Of a DNA stretch of 64,000 nt, positions 20,099-29,803 are shown one piece after another. The DNA is from Pseudomonas graminis. GTDB lineage: Bacteria > Pseudomonadota > Gammaproteobacteria > Pseudomonadales > Pseudomonadaceae. The stretch's first letter is position 1; every line of letters starts with the position of its first letter. Position numbers and translations under genes: made by a program. Location of the stretch: assembly GCF_013201545.1 (NCBI RefSeq), contig NZ_CP053746.1:1887001-1951000 (forward strand), written 5' to 3'. The notes below the pieces were generated by a model that was given only the letters and a program-made list of their open reading frames with translations, made no database searches and was not told the origin of the DNA.

Positions 20099-20761
20099 TT
20101 ATAAGCCCTGTATCAACGACCGATAATCCTCCACGGCTTCGAATTCTTCGGTGTCCTTCGGGCCTTTGCGACTGTCCGGCTCACGTACCGCCAGCAGATG
20201 ACCAATGCCGTATCGTCCCGCGCTGCGCAAGATTGGCAGAGTGTCATCAATAAACAGGCTACGTGCACGATCGAACTGGATATCGGCTTGCAGCGCATCC
20301 CAGAATTGCGGGTTTTCCTTGGGGTAGCCGTAGTCATGGGAGCTGATCAAACGCTCGAAGTAGGGTGCCAACTCCAGTCTTTCCATCTTCAGCGACAGCG
20401 AGTCCCGGTGCGCGTTGGTAATCATGATCACCCGTTTTCCGGCCTGCTTGATGGCGGCCAGAAACGTCGCGGCGTCGGGGCGCAAGGCGATGAGGTGAGC
20501 GATTTCAATTTTCAGGTCTTTCACCGGCAGCTTCAGCTCGGTGCTCCAGAAGTCGGTGCAGTACCAGTTTAGGGTGCCGGCGTTTTTTTCGAAGAGCGGC
20601 ATCAGCTCCATTTGCGCCATCGCCAGACTGACCCCGTGCACTTCGGCATAGCGCTTGGGCAGATGCTCCAGCCAGAAGTGATTGTCGAAATGCAGGTCGA
20701 GCAGCGTGCCGTCCATATCCAGCAGAACGGTGTCGATATCGCGCCAGGGCAAGGAAGGCAT
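20099..20761 (-). CDS. yrfG: YrfG, GMP/IMP nucleotidase (HAD family)
   Basis: HAD-superfamily hydrolase of 220 residues dephosphorylating purine nucleotides. The start at 20761 gives MPSLPWRDIDTVLLDMDGTL, with the nucleophile motif DMDGTLLD at 15-22; motif II is VIMITNAHRD, motif III the lysine in GYPKENPQFW, and motif IV SLFIDDTLPIL. A much longer frame on the same strand (to 21448) crosses nudE and is not credible. It is divergent from nudE. Confidence 0.92.
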   Translation of the reverse strand: MPSLPWRDIDTVLLDMDGTLLDLHFDNHFWLEHLPKRYAEVHGVSLAMAQMELMPLFEKNAGTLNWYCTDFWSTELKLPVKDLKIEIAHLIALRPDAATFLAAIKQAGKRVIMITNAHRDSLSLKMERLELAPYFERLISSHDYGYPKENPQFWDALQADIQFDRARSLFIDDTLPILRSAGRYGIGHLLAVREPDSRKGPKDTEEFEAVEDYRSLIQGL

Positions 20762-20857
20762 ACAGGTCTCTCGGCGTTGAATGAGTCGCGTGGGTTTGCG
20801 GCGAAGACATCCGCAAAAGCCACGGTATAGTAACCCGTCTACGCCAAGGAGCTCGTC

Positions 20858-21424
20858 ATGCAGCAGAAACCTACCGTCCTCTCTCGCGAAATCGTCGCGA
20901 GCAGCCGTCTGTTCCGCGTTGAAGAAGTGCAATTGCGCTTCTCCAACGGCGTCGAGCGTACCTACGAGCGGCTGGTCGGCAGCGGCAGTGGCTACGGCGC
21001 GGTGATGATCGTAGCCATGCTCGATGCAGATCACGCCGTACTCGTCGAGGAGTACTGCGGCGGCACTGACCAATACGAGCTTTCGCTGCCCAAGGGCTTG
21101 ATCGAACCAGGCGAAGACGTGTTGGCCGCCGCCAATCGCGAGCTCAAGGAAGAGGCCGGTTATGGCGCGCGGACCTTGGTGCACCTGACCGAACTCTCTC
21201 TTTCGCCGGGCTACATGAGCCAGAAAATTCAGGTCGTGTTGGCCACCGATTTGTATGAAGAAACGCTGCCCGGCGATGAGCCTGAGCCAATGCGTGTGGA
21301 CAAGGTCAATTTGCGCGAGCTTTCCAGTCTGGTGCAGAACCCGCAGTTCACTGAGGGGCGCGCGCTGGCTGCGTTGTACCTTGCCCGCGACCTGCTGGCC
21401 GAGCGTGGGGATTTCCTGCCATGA
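20858..21424 (+). CDS. nudE: NudE, ADP-compound hydrolase (Nudix)
   Basis: Nudix hydrolase of 188 residues acting on ADP-ribose, NADH and diadenosine polyphosphates. The Nudix box is complete: GLIEPGEDVLAAANRELKEE followed by AGYGA. The upstream gap to the divergent yrfG is 96 bases. Its stop overlaps the cysQ ATG by four bases (21421-21424). Confidence 0.94.
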   Translation: MQQKPTVLSREIVASSRLFRVEEVQLRFSNGVERTYERLVGSGSGYGAVMIVAMLDADHAVLVEEYCGGTDQYELSLPKGLIEPGEDVLAAANRELKEEAGYGARTLVHLTELSLSPGYMSQKIQVVLATDLYEETLPGDEPEPMRVDKVNLRELSSLVQNPQFTEGRALAALYLARDLLAERGDFLP

Positions 21425-22263
21425 ACCCGACATTTTCCCAATTGCCACACCCGCTGCTTGCGCCCGTGATTGAGCTTTGCCGCCAGGCTGGAGAAGTTAC
21501 TCTGCCGTTCTGGCGCTCCGGCGTGGACGTCACGGTCAAGTCGGACGACTCGCCTGTCACCGCCGCCGACCTGGCCGCCCATGAGCTGCTGGTGGCGGGC
21601 CTCAAGGCGCTGGATCCGAGCATTCATATCCTCTCCGAAGAGGACGCCAACATCCCGTTGAGCGAACGCAGCCAGTGGCAACGCTGGTGGCTGGTGGACC
21701 CGCTTGATGGCACCAAGGAATTTATCGCCGGCAGCGAAGAGTTCACCGTCAACGTCGCGCTGATCGAGAACGGTCGGGTGGTATTTGGCGTGGTATCGAT
21801 GCCGACCAATAACCGCTGCTATTTCGGTGGCGCCGGTCTGGGTGCTTGGCGCAGTGACGACGCGCGGCATCTGGCGCCTATTCAGGTGCGCAATGAGCCG
21901 GGCGCAGGGGAAGCGTTCACGGTGGTCGCCAGCCGTCGTCACTCCAGCCCCGAGCAACAGAGGTTGCTCGCCGGGTTATCGGAAGTAGTGGGTGAGCTAG
22001 AGCTGACGAATATTGGCAGCTCGCTGAAGTTTTGCCTGCTCGCCGAAGGGGCTGCTGACTGCTACCCGCGTCTGGCGCCGACTTCTCAGTGGGACACCGC
22101 TGCTGCCCAAGGCGTGGTGGAAGGCGCCGGCGGCGTGGTGTTGAACCTGGACGGCACGACCTTCGAGTACCCGGCACGGGAGACACTGCTCAATTCGTTC
22201 TTTCTGGCGTTGCCGGGGGAAGCAACGTGGCGCGACGCGTTGCTGGCGTTGGCGCGGACTTGA
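21421..22263 (+). CDS. cysQ: CysQ, 3'(2'),5'-bisphosphate nucleotidase
   Basis: Removes the 3' phosphate from PAP, a by-product of sulfate assimilation. The 280-residue protein belongs to the inositol monophosphatase superfamily: metal-binding EEDAN and DPLDGTKEF near residues 75-105 and the C-terminal WDTAAAQGVVEGAGG. It is coupled to nudE, an arrangement usual in pseudomonads. The C-terminus is followed at once by the tandem REP array. Confidence 0.94.
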   Translation: MNPTFSQLPHPLLAPVIELCRQAGEVTLPFWRSGVDVTVKSDDSPVTAADLAAHELLVAGLKALDPSIHILSEEDANIPLSERSQWQRWWLVDPLDGTKEFIAGSEEFTVNVALIENGRVVFGVVSMPTNNRCYFGGAGLGAWRSDDARHLAPIQVRNEPGAGEAFTVVASRRHSSPEQQRLLAGLSEVVGELELTNIGSSLKFCLLAEGAADCYPRLAPTSQWDTAAAQGVVEGAGGVVLNLDGTTFEYPARETLLNSFFLALPGEATWRDALLALART

Positions 22264-22297
22264 GCTCACATCAGGTCCGGTAAATCTCCAGCGTCAG

Positions 22298-22660
22298 GAA
22301 TGCCGTCTTCGTGAGCAAGCTCACTCCCACAGGGGCTGTGTCGGCTGCGAGAAAGCGCGGTGTCAGAAGACGCCGCAGATGTCTCTGCCGAATACGAATT
22401 GTGGGAGCGAGCTTGCTCGCGAACAGGTCGGTACATCCACGCAGTTTTCAGCGGCTGGAATGCTGTCTTCGTGAGCAAGCTCACTCCACAAGGGGATATG
22501 TCCGCTGCAACAAAGCGCGGTGTCAGAAGACGCCGCGGATGTCTCTGCCGAATACGAATTGTGGGAGCGAGCTTGCTCGCGAACAGGTCGGTATATCCAC
22601 GCAATTTTCAGCGGCTGGAATGCCGTCTTCGTGAGCAAGGTGGAGCGCCACCCCGGTCAC
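22298..22660. repeat. Tandem 160-bp REP-containing duplication
   Basis: The gap from cysQ to the thioesterase gene (22264-22694) holds two and a partial third copy of a 160-bp unit: the same bases recur at 22301, 22461 and 22621. Each unit carries one REP in each orientation (22308-22331 and 22400-22423; 22468-22490 and 22560-22583; partial third from 22628). Between them lies a nearly invariant spacer beginning AAGCGCGGTGTCAGAAGACG. The third copy is interrupted. No gene is supported inside. Confidence 0.92.
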
Positions 22661-22694
22661 TCCCACATAGGCAAGGCGTGTCGGGCAGCTTTGT

Positions 22695-23162
22695 TCAGCG
22701 ATGGAGCACGAACTGCCCGACGAATTGCACCGCCGTTTCCTCTGATCCTTCCACCACGATGCGGGTGTGCAGCGCCAGCCTTGCACGGCCGCGGCGTTGG
22801 TAGAGCTTCAGAAATTTCTCCCAGCTTGCTTCATCCGGTGCGTCGCAAACAGCGACGCCATCGCGTGTGACCGGCAGGGGATAGCTGATCTGGCCGTCCT
22901 GAATCACGATGTGCCCGTCATCGATCCCGGCTTCCTTGAGCCGCAAATACAGCCAGCCCCAGCCCACCAGCACCGCGCCGCAATACAGGCTGCCGCCGAA
23001 CAGGGTGTTCTTGTGATTGACGTTCGGGGCCAATGGCAGGTGCAGACGCAGTTGGTGGTCTCGCCAGCTCAGCACCTTGATGCCCATTTCCCGGGTGAGG
23101 GGAATGTCCCGATGCAGCACCGCTTCCAGGTCTCTAGCGGACAAGCGTTGCAGGTCAGTCAT
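22695..23162 (-). CDS. YiiD-type hot-dog thioesterase domain protein
   Basis: A 155-residue protein with the C-terminal domain of the YiiD family (putative thioesterase). HKNTLFGGSLYCGAVLVGWG is the characteristic hot-dog helix, and VCDAPDEASWEKFLKLYQRRGRARL the following strand region. I take the ATG at 23162; the ATG at 23168 is two codons upstream. The start overlaps the dctD stop by eight bases (ATGACTGA), so translation is coupled to dctBD. Substrate unknown. Confidence 0.82.
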   Translation of the reverse strand: MTDLQRLSARDLEAVLHRDIPLTREMGIKVLSWRDHQLRLHLPLAPNVNHKNTLFGGSLYCGAVLVGWGWLYLRLKEAGIDDGHIVIQDGQISYPLPVTRDGVAVCDAPDEASWEKFLKLYQRRGRARLALHTRIVVEGSEETAVQFVGQFVLHR

Positions 23163-24531
23163 TATCATCGGACCCCGCGCCGTTGAAGGTCAGCCCATGC
23201 TTGCGCAGTTTGTCGTGCAGGGTTTTGCGGGGCAGCCCCAAGGCTTCGGCGAGGCTGCGGACCGAGCTGTGCGGGCGGGTCAGTTCGGCAGCGATCAACG
23301 CCCGCTCGAACGCTTCGACCTGTTCGCTGAGTCCGCCATTGGACGCCACCAGATCCGGCTGCGCGTCACCTTCCAGTTCCAGCTCAAGGCCCAAGGCGAA
23401 ACGCTCGGCGGCGTTCTGCAGTTCACGCACGTTGCCCGGCCAGGTGTGGCGCAGCAGCAGCGCGCGATGTCCCGGCTGCAATTCATGGCGGGGCAGGCCG
23501 TGGCGCAAACTGGCGGTGTCGGCGAAATGCTGGAACAGCACTAGCGCATCTTCGCCACGCTCCCGCAGCGGCGGAATGCGCAAGGGGGCGACGTTGAGTC
23601 GGTAATACAAGTCGGCCCGGAAACGGCCCTGATCCGCCGCCTGGCGCAGGTCCTCTTTGGTCGCCGCGATCACCCGAATGTCCAGCGGGATCTGCTGATT
23701 CCCGCCCAGGCGCTCGACCACGCGCTCTTGCAGCAAGCGCAGCAGCTTGACCTGAACGTCCATGCTCATGCTTTCGATTTCGTCCAGAAACAGCGTGCCG
23801 CCGTTGGCGAATTCGAACTTGCCGATGCGACGCTTCTGCGCGCCGGTGAACGCCCCCGACTCATGGCCGAACAGCTCGCTCTCGACCACCGACTCGGCCA
23901 GCGCTCCCGCGTTGATCGCCACAAACGGACCGTTACGGCGGTTGGACAAGTCATGCAGCGCGCGGGCGACCACCTCTTTGCCTGCGCCGGTTTCGCCAAG
24001 AATCAACACGTCGGCTTTGGTCGCAGCCAGCGCGCCGATCTGATCGCGCAGGCGCTGAATGGGTGCGGACAACCCCACCAGTCGCGTGCTCAATTGCTGA
24101 CGGTCGCTGAGCTCGAGCCGCAAGCTCCGGTTGTCCAGCACCAGCAGGCGTAGCGCCAGGGCGCGACGCACGCTGTCGAGCAAAGCGTCGCTGGCGAACG
24201 GTTTTTCCAGAAAATCGTAGGCGCCCGCCCTCATGGCCTGAACCGCCAGCGGGACATCGCCGTGACCGGTGATCAGCAACACCGGCAACTCCGGATCCTG
24301 GGCATGCAGCTGATTGAGCAATTCGAGGCCGTCGATGCCCGGCATGCGGATGTCACTGACGATTACCCCCGGCCAGTCACGCTCGATGCGCGCTTGCAGG
24401 CCTTTGGCGTCGCTCAGCGGCAGGATTTTCAGGCCGGCGAGATCGAGCGTCTGGCTCAGGGCCTGACGCAGGTGCGGGTCGTCGTCGATCAGCACCACCT
24501 GAATGCGGCTGTCGATGGCGTCGGTGCTCAT
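23155..24531 (-). CDS. dctD: DctD, sigma-54-dependent response regulator for C4-dicarboxylate transport
   Basis: NtrC-type response regulator, 458 residues. It has a receiver domain (VSDIRMPGIDGLELL carrying the phospho-Asp), an AAA+ domain with GETGAGKEVVARALH (Walker A), the sigma-54 contact loop ESGAFTGAQKRR and FLDEIESMSMDVQVK (Walker B), and a C-terminal Fis-type HTH (SLAEALGLPRKTLHDKLRKHG). Its ATG overlaps the dctB stop by four bases. It activates dicarboxylate transporter genes from -24/-12 promoters; no transporter gene is beside it. Confidence 0.93.
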   Translation of the reverse strand: MSTDAIDSRIQVVLIDDDPHLRQALSQTLDLAGLKILPLSDAKGLQARIERDWPGVIVSDIRMPGIDGLELLNQLHAQDPELPVLLITGHGDVPLAVQAMRAGAYDFLEKPFASDALLDSVRRALALRLLVLDNRSLRLELSDRQQLSTRLVGLSAPIQRLRDQIGALAATKADVLILGETGAGKEVVARALHDLSNRRNGPFVAINAGALAESVVESELFGHESGAFTGAQKRRIGKFEFANGGTLFLDEIESMSMDVQVKLLRLLQERVVERLGGNQQIPLDIRVIAATKEDLRQAADQGRFRADLYYRLNVAPLRIPPLRERGEDALVLFQHFADTASLRHGLPRHELQPGHRALLLRHTWPGNVRELQNAAERFALGLELELEGDAQPDLVASNGGLSEQVEAFERALIAAELTRPHSSVRSLAEALGLPRKTLHDKLRKHGLTFNGAGSDDND

Positions 24532-26342
24532 GCAGATAAGTCCTCAGACGGTTGAAGGTTGACGCCCGAGGCGCCGGTGCGCATCCGCAACGTCAGCAGC
24601 GCACCGCCTTCCGGGTGATTGGCGAACAGCAACTCCCCGCCCAGTGCGCGCATCAACGTATCGCAGATCGCCAGGCCCAAACCGAGGCCCTGGGTGCGCG
24701 TCTTGGTGGTGAAAAACGGCTCGCGCGCGTGCTCCAGCGCTTCTTTGGAAAACCCCGGGCCGTTGTCGCGGATGAACAGATTGACGCCCTCGGCGTTGTA
24801 CTCGGCGCTGATCCACAATTTGCGCGGCGGGCCTTTCTCGGTCAGTGCATCCAGCGCATTCGCCAGCAGATTGCCGAGCACCTGACGCAGGCGCGTCTCG
24901 CCGGCCTGCACCCACAAGGTCGCGGCGGGCAGGTCGCGGATCAGCTCCACTTCCATCGCGCGCCGGCGCTTGGCGAGCAGGGCCAGCGCATCGTCCAGCG
25001 CCGGCTGCAGCGCTACGCTCTCAGGCGCATGTCGGTCCCGTCGGGCGAAGGCGCGAAGGTGCGCAATGATCGACGCCATGCGCCCGGTGAGTTCGCTGAT
25101 CAGCTTGAGGTTGCCGCGGGCGTCTTCAGTGCGCTGGTGATCGAGCAGCACTTCGGCGTTCTCGGCGTAGCTGCGAATCGCCGCCAGCGGCTGGTTGAGT
25201 TCGTGGCTGATGCTCGCCGACATCGTGCCCAGCGCCGACAGTTTGCCAGCCTGAACCAGTTCGTCCTGAGCGCGAAACAGCTCTTGCTGGGCCTGCTCGC
25301 GCTCGAGGACTTCCTGGCGAAGTCGCTGATTGACGCCTTCCAGATCACAGGTCCGCTCGGCGACTCGCACTTCCAGCTCACGGCGCGCCTTGGCCTCGAA
25401 GTTGATGCGATCCAGATAATGCCGTCGCCGCTGCATCATCAGACCCAGCAGCAACATCAGGACCAGCAACGCCGCACCGCCAATGGCCACGACCGTTCGC
25501 ACCGGCCTCGACACAAGCACCTTCGGCGCAAGGATATTGACACTCCAGCCAGTCTCGTCGATCTGCTGCGTCTGCGTCAGCCAGCCGGTTTCATCCAGCT
25601 GCAGCGGGCGCGGGTCGCGGGTCGGGTAGGGCTGGATGGCGACGATGGCCTGCTTTTCCTCCTCGCTGAGCGGCCGGGTCGCGCGGAAACGCCAGTTGGG
25701 ATTGGAGGTGAGGATCACGACGCCGTTGTGGTCGGTGACAAGCAGCTGCTCCGGCGTTTTGCCCCACAGCGTTTCGGTGAGGTCCAGGTCGACTTTGACC
25801 ACCAGCACGCCGATCACAGCGTCGCCATCGCGCACCGCTGCGGCGAAGAAATAGCCGCGTTTGGCCGACGTCGTGCCCAAGCCGAAAAAGCGGCCGAGGT
25901 TGCCGGCCATGGCGTTGCTGAAATACGGACGAAACGCGAAGTTGCGCCCGACGAAGCTGTCGCGCTTGTCCCAGTTCGACGCAGCGAGGGTGTCGCCATT
26001 GGGCGCCATCAGGTAAATCACCTCAGCGCCAGTCTGCCTGGCGGTGTTCATCAGCAGCAGGTTCGCCTGGGCCTGGGCGTGCTGGTCCTGCGGGTTCGCC
26101 AGCGTGGCGCGCAGGCCGGGCAGGTCGCCAAGAATCTGCGGCAGGACTTCATAGCGGTGCAAGGTGCCGAGCAGGTTGGCGACGTAAAGGTCGAGGGTCT
26201 GGCGATTCTGGCTCAGCAGCTCATTGCGGTAATAGTGTTCGGCCAGGCGTTCGAGCGGCCACAACAGCGGGGCGAGGATCAGCGCCAGCAGGGCAAGGCT
26301 GCGCCAGCGAGGACGGCGGGGAAGGGCGTTAGTGCTGATCAT
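24528..26342 (-). CDS. dctB: DctB, sensor histidine kinase for C4-dicarboxylates
   Basis: Membrane sensor kinase of 604 residues. Start at 26342 (MISTNALPRRPRWRSLALL); the frame upstream to 26516 would overlap the rfbD region and is rejected. Two membrane segments (about 17-33 and 300-325) flank a periplasmic dCache-like domain (YLMAPNGDTLAASNWDKRDSF...). A coiled-coil linker rich in Glu/Arg leads to SISHELNQPLAAIRSYAENAE (phospho-His) and an ATPase domain with IRDNGPGF and TQGLGLGLAI. Partner of DctD. Confidence 0.92.
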   Translation of the reverse strand: MISTNALPRRPRWRSLALLALILAPLLWPLERLAEHYYRNELLSQNRQTLDLYVANLLGTLHRYEVLPQILGDLPGLRATLANPQDQHAQAQANLLLMNTARQTGAEVIYLMAPNGDTLAASNWDKRDSFVGRNFAFRPYFSNAMAGNLGRFFGLGTTSAKRGYFFAAAVRDGDAVIGVLVVKVDLDLTETLWGKTPEQLLVTDHNGVVILTSNPNWRFRATRPLSEEEKQAIVAIQPYPTRDPRPLQLDETGWLTQTQQIDETGWSVNILAPKVLVSRPVRTVVAIGGAALLVLMLLLGLMMQRRRHYLDRINFEAKARRELEVRVAERTCDLEGVNQRLRQEVLEREQAQQELFRAQDELVQAGKLSALGTMSASISHELNQPLAAIRSYAENAEVLLDHQRTEDARGNLKLISELTGRMASIIAHLRAFARRDRHAPESVALQPALDDALALLAKRRRAMEVELIRDLPAATLWVQAGETRLRQVLGNLLANALDALTEKGPPRKLWISAEYNAEGVNLFIRDNGPGFSKEALEHAREPFFTTKTRTQGLGLGLAICDTLMRALGGELLFANHPEGGALLTLRMRTGASGVNLQPSEDLSA

Positions 26343-26431
26343 GGAATCGCCGGTGGGTTCGTTGCGATGCGGGGCGGCTGCGGATGTATCAGTGCTCCGC
26401 AGCCGCTCAACAGCGAGTCGGCCCATTATGC

Positions 26432-27313
26432 CTACCGCTGCTGCGCTAAGCACTCCAGCAACGCATCGTGCCAGTCGGGCTGGCTGACGCCCCATTCTCT
26501 CTGCAGCAGGCTGCAATCCAGACGCGAATTGAGCGGGCGCGCAGCCGGGGTCGGATAAGCGCTGGAAGCAATCGGTTCCAGCGCCGCGCAGGGCTTGCCG
26601 CTGTTGATCAATTGCTGACCAATGGCTTCAGCGAACCCGAACCACGACGTCTCGCCGCTGGCCGTCAGGTGATAAACACCCCAGGCGCCCAGCGCGCCGT
26701 CACGCCAGCGCTCAATCAGCGCGCCGGTGCTGGCGGCGATGGTGCCGGCCCAGGTGGGTGCGCCAATCTGGTCGGCAACGATCGACAGCTTCTCTCGCTC
26801 TTGCAGCAAGCGCTGCATGGTCAGCAGGAAGTTGCGCCCGGTCAGGGAATAAACCCAGCTCGTGCGCAAAATCAGGTGCTGCCCGCCCGCTGCGGCGATC
26901 GCGCGTTCGCCTGCCAGCTTGCTGTTGCCGTAAACGCCCAGCGGATTGGGCGTGTCTGCCTCAACCCACGCCCCAGCCTTGCTGCCGTCGAACACGTAAT
27001 CGGTGGAGTAGTGAATCAGCGGAACGCCCAGGGCAGCGGCTTCTTCAGCGAACACACCAGGGGAGGTCGCGTTGATGGCGAAGGCCAGGTCCGGCTCGCT
27101 TTCGGCCTGATCCACCGCAGTGTGTGCGGCAGCGTTGATGATCAGGTCCGGCTTGATGTCGCGAACCACTGGACGGATGGATTCCGGCTGACTCAAGTCC
27201 AGCTGATCGCGGCCCAGCACGATCAGCTCGCCCATGTTCTGCAAGTGTTGCTGCAGCGCCTGGGACACTTGGCCCTGTTGCCCGCTGATCAGAATCCGCA
27301 GCGGCGCATTCAC
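26432..27313 (-). CDS. rfbD: RfbD, dTDP-4-dehydrorhamnose reductase
   Basis: Last enzyme of dTDP-L-rhamnose synthesis. It starts with GTG at 27313 (read as [20 protein letters not shown]), 293 residues, overlapping the rfbC stop by four bases (GTGA). NADPH binding is by ISGQQGQVSQAL rather than the usual GxxGxxG of the family; the substrate segment HYSTDYVFDGSKAG and the catalytic YGNSKLAGE are intact. The longer frame to 27568 crosses rfbC and is rejected. Confidence 0.93.
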   Translation of the reverse strand: MNAPLRILISGQQGQVSQALQQHLQNMGELIVLGRDQLDLSQPESIRPVVRDIKPDLIINAAAHTAVDQAESEPDLAFAINATSPGVFAEEAAALGVPLIHYSTDYVFDGSKAGAWVEADTPNPLGVYGNSKLAGERAIAAAGGQHLILRTSWVYSLTGRNFLLTMQRLLQEREKLSIVADQIGAPTWAGTIAASTGALIERWRDGALGAWGVYHLTASGETSWFGFAEAIGQQLINSGKPCAALEPIASSAYPTPAARPLNSRLDCSLLQREWGVSQPDWHDALLECLAQQR

Positions 27314-27855
27314 GGGAACAGGTCCGCTTCTTTCAGGAGCTTGCCGACCTGATCCTTGGCCGACAGTTGAGGTGCTTCGCTCAGGCCCCAGTCGATGTTC
27401 AGCTCCGGATCGTCCCAGCGAATGCAGCGCTCGGCCGACGGCGTGTAGTAGTCGGTGGTCTTGTAGAGGAACTCGGCGTAGTCGCTCAGCACCACGAAGC
27501 CGTGGGCGAAACCTTTGGGAATCCACAGCTGACGAGCGTTCTCGGCCGACAGCTCCAGACCGAACCACTGGCCGAACTGCGGCGAGCTGCGACGGATGTC
27601 GACAGCGATGTCCAGCACGCTGCCAGCGGTCACGCGCACCAGTTTCCCCTGAGGATTTTCAATCTGGTAATGCAACCCGCGCAGGACGCCTTTTTGCGAG
27701 CGCGAGTGATTGTCCTGGACGAACTGATCGGCTACACCGGTGGCCTCGGCAAAGGCCCGGGCGTTGAAGCTTTCGTAGAAGAAGCCACGCTCATCGCCGA
27801 ACACTTTGGGCTCGATTATGAGGACTTCAGGCAACTTGCTGGCAACCACGTTCAC
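27310..27855 (-). CDS. rfbC: RfbC, dTDP-4-dehydrorhamnose 3,5-epimerase
   Basis: Cupin-fold epimerase of 181 residues, the standard length. [34 protein letters not shown] (catalytic His) and the [16 protein letters not shown] and [19 protein letters not shown] blocks are all present. It shares four bases with rfbA upstream and four with rfbD downstream. Confidence 0.95.
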   Translation of the reverse strand: MNVVASKLPEVLIIEPKVFGDERGFFYESFNARAFAEATGVADQFVQDNHSRSQKGVLRGLHYQIENPQGKLVRVTAGSVLDIAVDIRRSSPQFGQWFGLELSAENARQLWIPKGFAHGFVVLSDYAEFLYKTTDYYTPSAERCIRWDDPELNIDWGLSEAPQLSAKDQVGKLLKEADLFP

Positions 27856-28727
27856 TGACTTTCCCCTGCGATCTTGAACAGGTACTGACCGTAGCCGGTC
27901 TTGCCGAAATAGTCAGCCCGATTCAACAGGTGGGCGCGGTCAATCCAGCCATTCTGATAGGCGATCTCTTCCAGGCACGCGACTTTCAGGCCCTGACGGT
28001 GCTCGATGGTCTGCACGTATTGCGACGCGTCCAGCAGGCTGTCATGAGTGCCCGTGTCGAGCCAGGCGAAACCGCGGCCTAAACGTTCAACGCGCAAGTC
28101 GCCGCGCTTGAGGTAAGCGTTGTTGACGTCGGTGATCTCCAGCTCGCCGCGCGGGGACGGCTTGACGTCCTTGGCGATCTGGATGACCTCGTTGTCGTAG
28201 AAATACAGACCGGTCACGGCGTAGCTGGATTTAGGCGCCTTGGGCTTCTCTTCGATGGACAGCGCGTGGCCGTGCTCATCGAAATCGATCACGCCAAAAC
28301 GCTCCGGATCCTTGACCCAGTAGCCGAACACAGTCGCGCCGGAGGTGTTGTCCGCCGCACGCTTGAGCTGTTCGCTGAAGTGCTGACCGTGGAAGATGTT
28401 GTCGCCGAGAATCAGGCATACAGAGTCATCGCCGATGAATTCTTCGCCAAGCAGGAATGCCTGCGCGAGGCCGTCCGGCTTGGGCTGCTCCTTGTAATGA
28501 AAGCGCACGCCGAACTGACTGCCGTCACCCAGCAACGCCCGGTATTGCGGCAGGTCCAGCGGCGTCGAGATGACCAGGATGTCCTTGATCCCCGCCAGCA
28601 TCAGCACCGAGATCGGGTAATAGATCATCGGTTTGTCGTAGATCGGCAACAGCTGTTTGGAGACCCCGAGGGTAATCGGGTGCAGGCGTGTGCCCGAGCC
28701 GCCCGCCAGTACAATTCCTTTAGTCAT
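27852..28727 (-). CDS. rfbA: RfbA, glucose-1-phosphate thymidylyltransferase
   Basis: Makes dTDP-glucose from dTTP and glucose-1-phosphate. Start at 28727 ([20 protein letters not shown]), 291 residues. The nucleotidyltransferase signature GGSGTRLHP, the KPMIYYP block, ILGDNIFHG, and EEKPKAPKS are visible. Four-base overlaps with rfbB and rfbC indicate a single polycistronic unit. Confidence 0.96.
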   Translation of the reverse strand: MTKGIVLAGGSGTRLHPITLGVSKQLLPIYDKPMIYYPISVLMLAGIKDILVISTPLDLPQYRALLGDGSQFGVRFHYKEQPKPDGLAQAFLLGEEFIGDDSVCLILGDNIFHGQHFSEQLKRAADNTSGATVFGYWVKDPERFGVIDFDEHGHALSIEEKPKAPKSSYAVTGLYFYDNEVIQIAKDVKPSPRGELEITDVNNAYLKRGDLRVERLGRGFAWLDTGTHDSLLDASQYVQTIEHRQGLKVACLEEIAYQNGWIDRAHLLNRADYFGKTGYGQYLFKIAGESQ

Positions 28728-29803
28728 GCGATCAGTTCCTTTACGTCGGTGCCCAGGCGTTCGCCCTGATAACTGCCATCCTGCACGTTGCGGCACCATT
28801 CAAGGTTGTCGAGATACCACTGCACGGTTTTGCGCAGGCCGGACTCGAACGTCTCTTTCGGCGTCCAGCCCAGTTCGCGCTCGATTTTGCTGGCGTCAAT
28901 GGCGTAGCGCATGTCATGGCCAGGGCGGTCAGTCACGTAGGTAATCAGGTCCGCGTAGTTGGCCACGCCTTTGCGCTGTTCCGGCGCCAGTTCTTCGAGC
29001 AGCGCGCAGATGCCGCGCACGACGTCGATGTTCTTTTGTTCGTTGTGGCCGCCGATGTTGTAGGTCTCGCCGACCTGGCCCTCGGTCACCACCTTGAGCA
29101 GTGCGCGGGCGTGATCTTCGACAAACAGCCAGTCACGCACCTGCAAGCCATTGCCGTACACCGGCAGCGGCTTACCGGCCAGGGCGTTGAGGATCACCAG
29201 CGGGATGAGCTTCTCGGGGAAATGGAACGGGCCGTAGTTGTTCGAGCAGTTGGTGACGACCACCGGCAGCCCGTAGGTGCGCTGCCAGGCGCGAACCAGA
29301 TGGTCCGACGCCGCTTTGCTGGCCGAATACGGCGAGCTTGGCGCGTAGGGTGTGGTTTCAGTGAACAGGTCGTCCACGCCGTGGAGGTCGCCATACACTT
29401 CATCGGTGGAAATGTGGTGAAAGCGGAAGGCGGCGCGCTCGTCTTCGGGCAAGGTCAGCCAATAGCAGCGGGTCGCTTCCAGCAGGCTGTAGGTGCCGAC
29501 GATGTTGGTCTGGATGAACTCCGACGGGCCGTCAATCGAACGGTCGACGTGGGATTCTGCCGCCAGGTGCATGATCGCGTCAGGCTTGAAGCGCGCGAGG
29601 ACTTTGCTCACTGCGGCCTGATCAACGATGTCCTGCTGTACGAACTCATACCGGGTGTTGGTGGCAATGCCCTGCAGCGACTCAAGATTCCCGGCGTAGG
29701 TCAGCTTGTCGAAATTGAGGACGTCGTGATCGGTGTTGTTGATCAGATGACGGATCAGCGCAGAGCCGATGAAGCCGGCGCCACCGGTAACAAGTATTCG
29801 CAT
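28724..29803 (-). CDS. rfbB: RfbB, dTDP-glucose 4,6-dehydratase
   Basis: First gene of the rhamnose operon, 359 residues from the ATG at 29803 ([20 protein letters not shown]). NAD-binding TGGAGFIGS, the [10 protein letters not shown] substrate motif, the catalytic Thr in STDEVYG and the [12 protein letters not shown] motif are all intact. The downstream product feeds LPS or rhamnolipid synthesis, but no glycosyltransferase gene lies nearby. AGGAA-like site and a 279-base divergent region lie upstream. Confidence 0.95.
   Translation of the reverse strand: MRILVTGGAGFIGSALIRHLINNTDHDVLNFDKLTYAGNLESLQGIATNTRYEFVQQDIVDQAAVSKVLARFKPDAIMHLAAESHVDRSIDGPSEFIQTNIVGTYSLLEATRCYWLTLPEDERAAFRFHHISTDEVYGDLHGVDDLFTETTPYAPSSPYSASKAASDHLVRAWQRTYGLPVVVTNCSNNYGPFHFPEKLIPLVILNALAGKPLPVYGNGLQVRDWLFVEDHARALLKVVTEGQVGETYNIGGHNEQKNIDVVRGICALLEELAPEQRKGVANYADLITYVTDRPGHDMRYAIDASKIERELGWTPKETFESGLRKTVQWYLDNLEWCRNVQDGSYQGERLGTDVKELIA

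Noticed and set aside
24552..26558. 668-residue plus-strand frame opposite dctB
   Set aside because: Antisense shadow of dctB; amino-acid content is low-complexity and no domain is visible.
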